Source: Ctena decussata (Eukaryota > Mollusca > Bivalvia > Lucinida > Lucinidae). From it: a stretch of DNA of 64,000 nucleotides. The notes under the pieces are model-generated. The model did no database searches and was not told where the DNA came from. It worked only from the letters and a program-made list of their open reading frames with translations. The stretch is from NCBI GenBank assembly GCA_963989385.1, contig OZ022503.1, positions 69,476,123 to 69,540,122 of the forward strand, in the 5' to 3' direction. Position 1 is the first letter of the stretch, and each line of letters opens with the position of its first letter. Of the stretch, positions 63,672 through 64,000 are shown piece after piece. A program made the translations under genes and the position numbers.

Positions 63672-63835
63672 GGGTCGAGTTGGGTAACTTCGGACAGCGG
63701 GTAAATTCGGACATACCATTGCAAACACTGTTTGCCCATTAATTTTTGTTTTAATTCCAAACAAATGACATGTACAGGAAAAAATGTCACTGTCCAAATT
63801 TACCCGCTGTCCAATTCAATTACCCGATTTTACCC
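63672..63835. mobile_element. TA-flanked MITE
   Basis: GGGTCGAGTTGGGTAACTTC after TA (63670-63671); right end inverse GGGTAAAATCGGGTAATTGA before TA (63836-63837); sub-terminal GACAGCGGGTAAATTCGGAC / GTCCAAATTTACCCGCTGTC. Tc1/mariner-type by TA target and inverted ends. Confidence 0.7.
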
Positions 63836-64000
63836 TATTAAGAATATGAAAATGGCAGTTGCTTCCCCTGGTTTATCAATTTAAACTGTTCATATTATCC
63901 TATTTCAGGTTGCCATTCACAGTTTCGCACTTTTGGCCGGGGACAAAAATGCTAATATTTGGGGGTAGGCTTGTATCTTGGGCTATAAATTCTTTTTGGC

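Overview
This is animal genomic DNA, AT-rich and intron-dominated. It is most likely from a bivalve mollusc. The pointers are many copies of TGACCTTGACC-type repeats, (ACGG)n tails, tRNA-derived SINE fragments, and abundant Helitron-like elements that carry internal tandem repeats, all common in clam, mussel and oyster genomes. Species assignment is inference; no marker gene is present. There is no operon-like coding and no prokaryotic signal. No CRISPR array, rRNA or intact tRNA gene was seen.

One real gene can be supported. It lies on the minus strand and covers almost the whole window, with its start codon at about 61705 and its last visible exon at 950-1033. Fifteen short exons with GT-AG borders join in one frame into about 471 residues. 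The N-terminus is short, basic and Asp/Arg-rich; the rest is an almost unbroken coiled coil. The 3' end lies left of the window. I do not recognise the family with confidence. Exon lengths follow the coiled-coil heptad: five exons are exactly 84 nt (28 residues), one is 147 nt (49) and one is 63 nt (21), nearly all phase 0-0.

The remaining ~97% is intron filled with mobile DNA. Layout from left to right: 1-13 kb holds foldback MITEs, a 1.06-kb TTAA-flanked element and a 1.6-kb tandem-repeat Helitron-like element; 13.7-14.7 kb holds a MITE interrupted by another tandem-repeat element; 16.1-19.8 kb is a three-level nest (TA element > Helitron-like element > second TA element); 20.5-22.6 kb is a TA element containing a tandem-repeat element; 23.4-26.5 kb is a 3.1-kb long-TIR element; 27-34 kb holds exons among MITEs; 36.4-37.6 kb is a 48-bp minisatellite open on both strands; 38.4 and 51.1 kb hold two copies of a 333-bp foldback element; 39.8-44.5 kb is a degenerate GAAATTTCA/TTCATGAA array interrupted by a TA element that is itself interrupted by a Helitron-like element; 46.1-50.3 kb is a 4.2-kb Helitron-like element; 54.1-61.2 kb is a 7.1-kb long-TIR element containing a dead reverse transcriptase and two opposed 45-bp satellite arrays.

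The most unusual signal is a group of elements (23370-26480, 54087-61194, 38389-38721, 51125-51457) that all begin 5'-CAC, generate 5-bp target duplications (CAGTA, AGGAT, TCTAC, CTAYG) and carry arms built from repeated short words. A CAC terminus plus a 5-bp duplication is the signature of the Transib/RAG-like class. No transposase is visible in any of them, so the class is inferred from termini alone.
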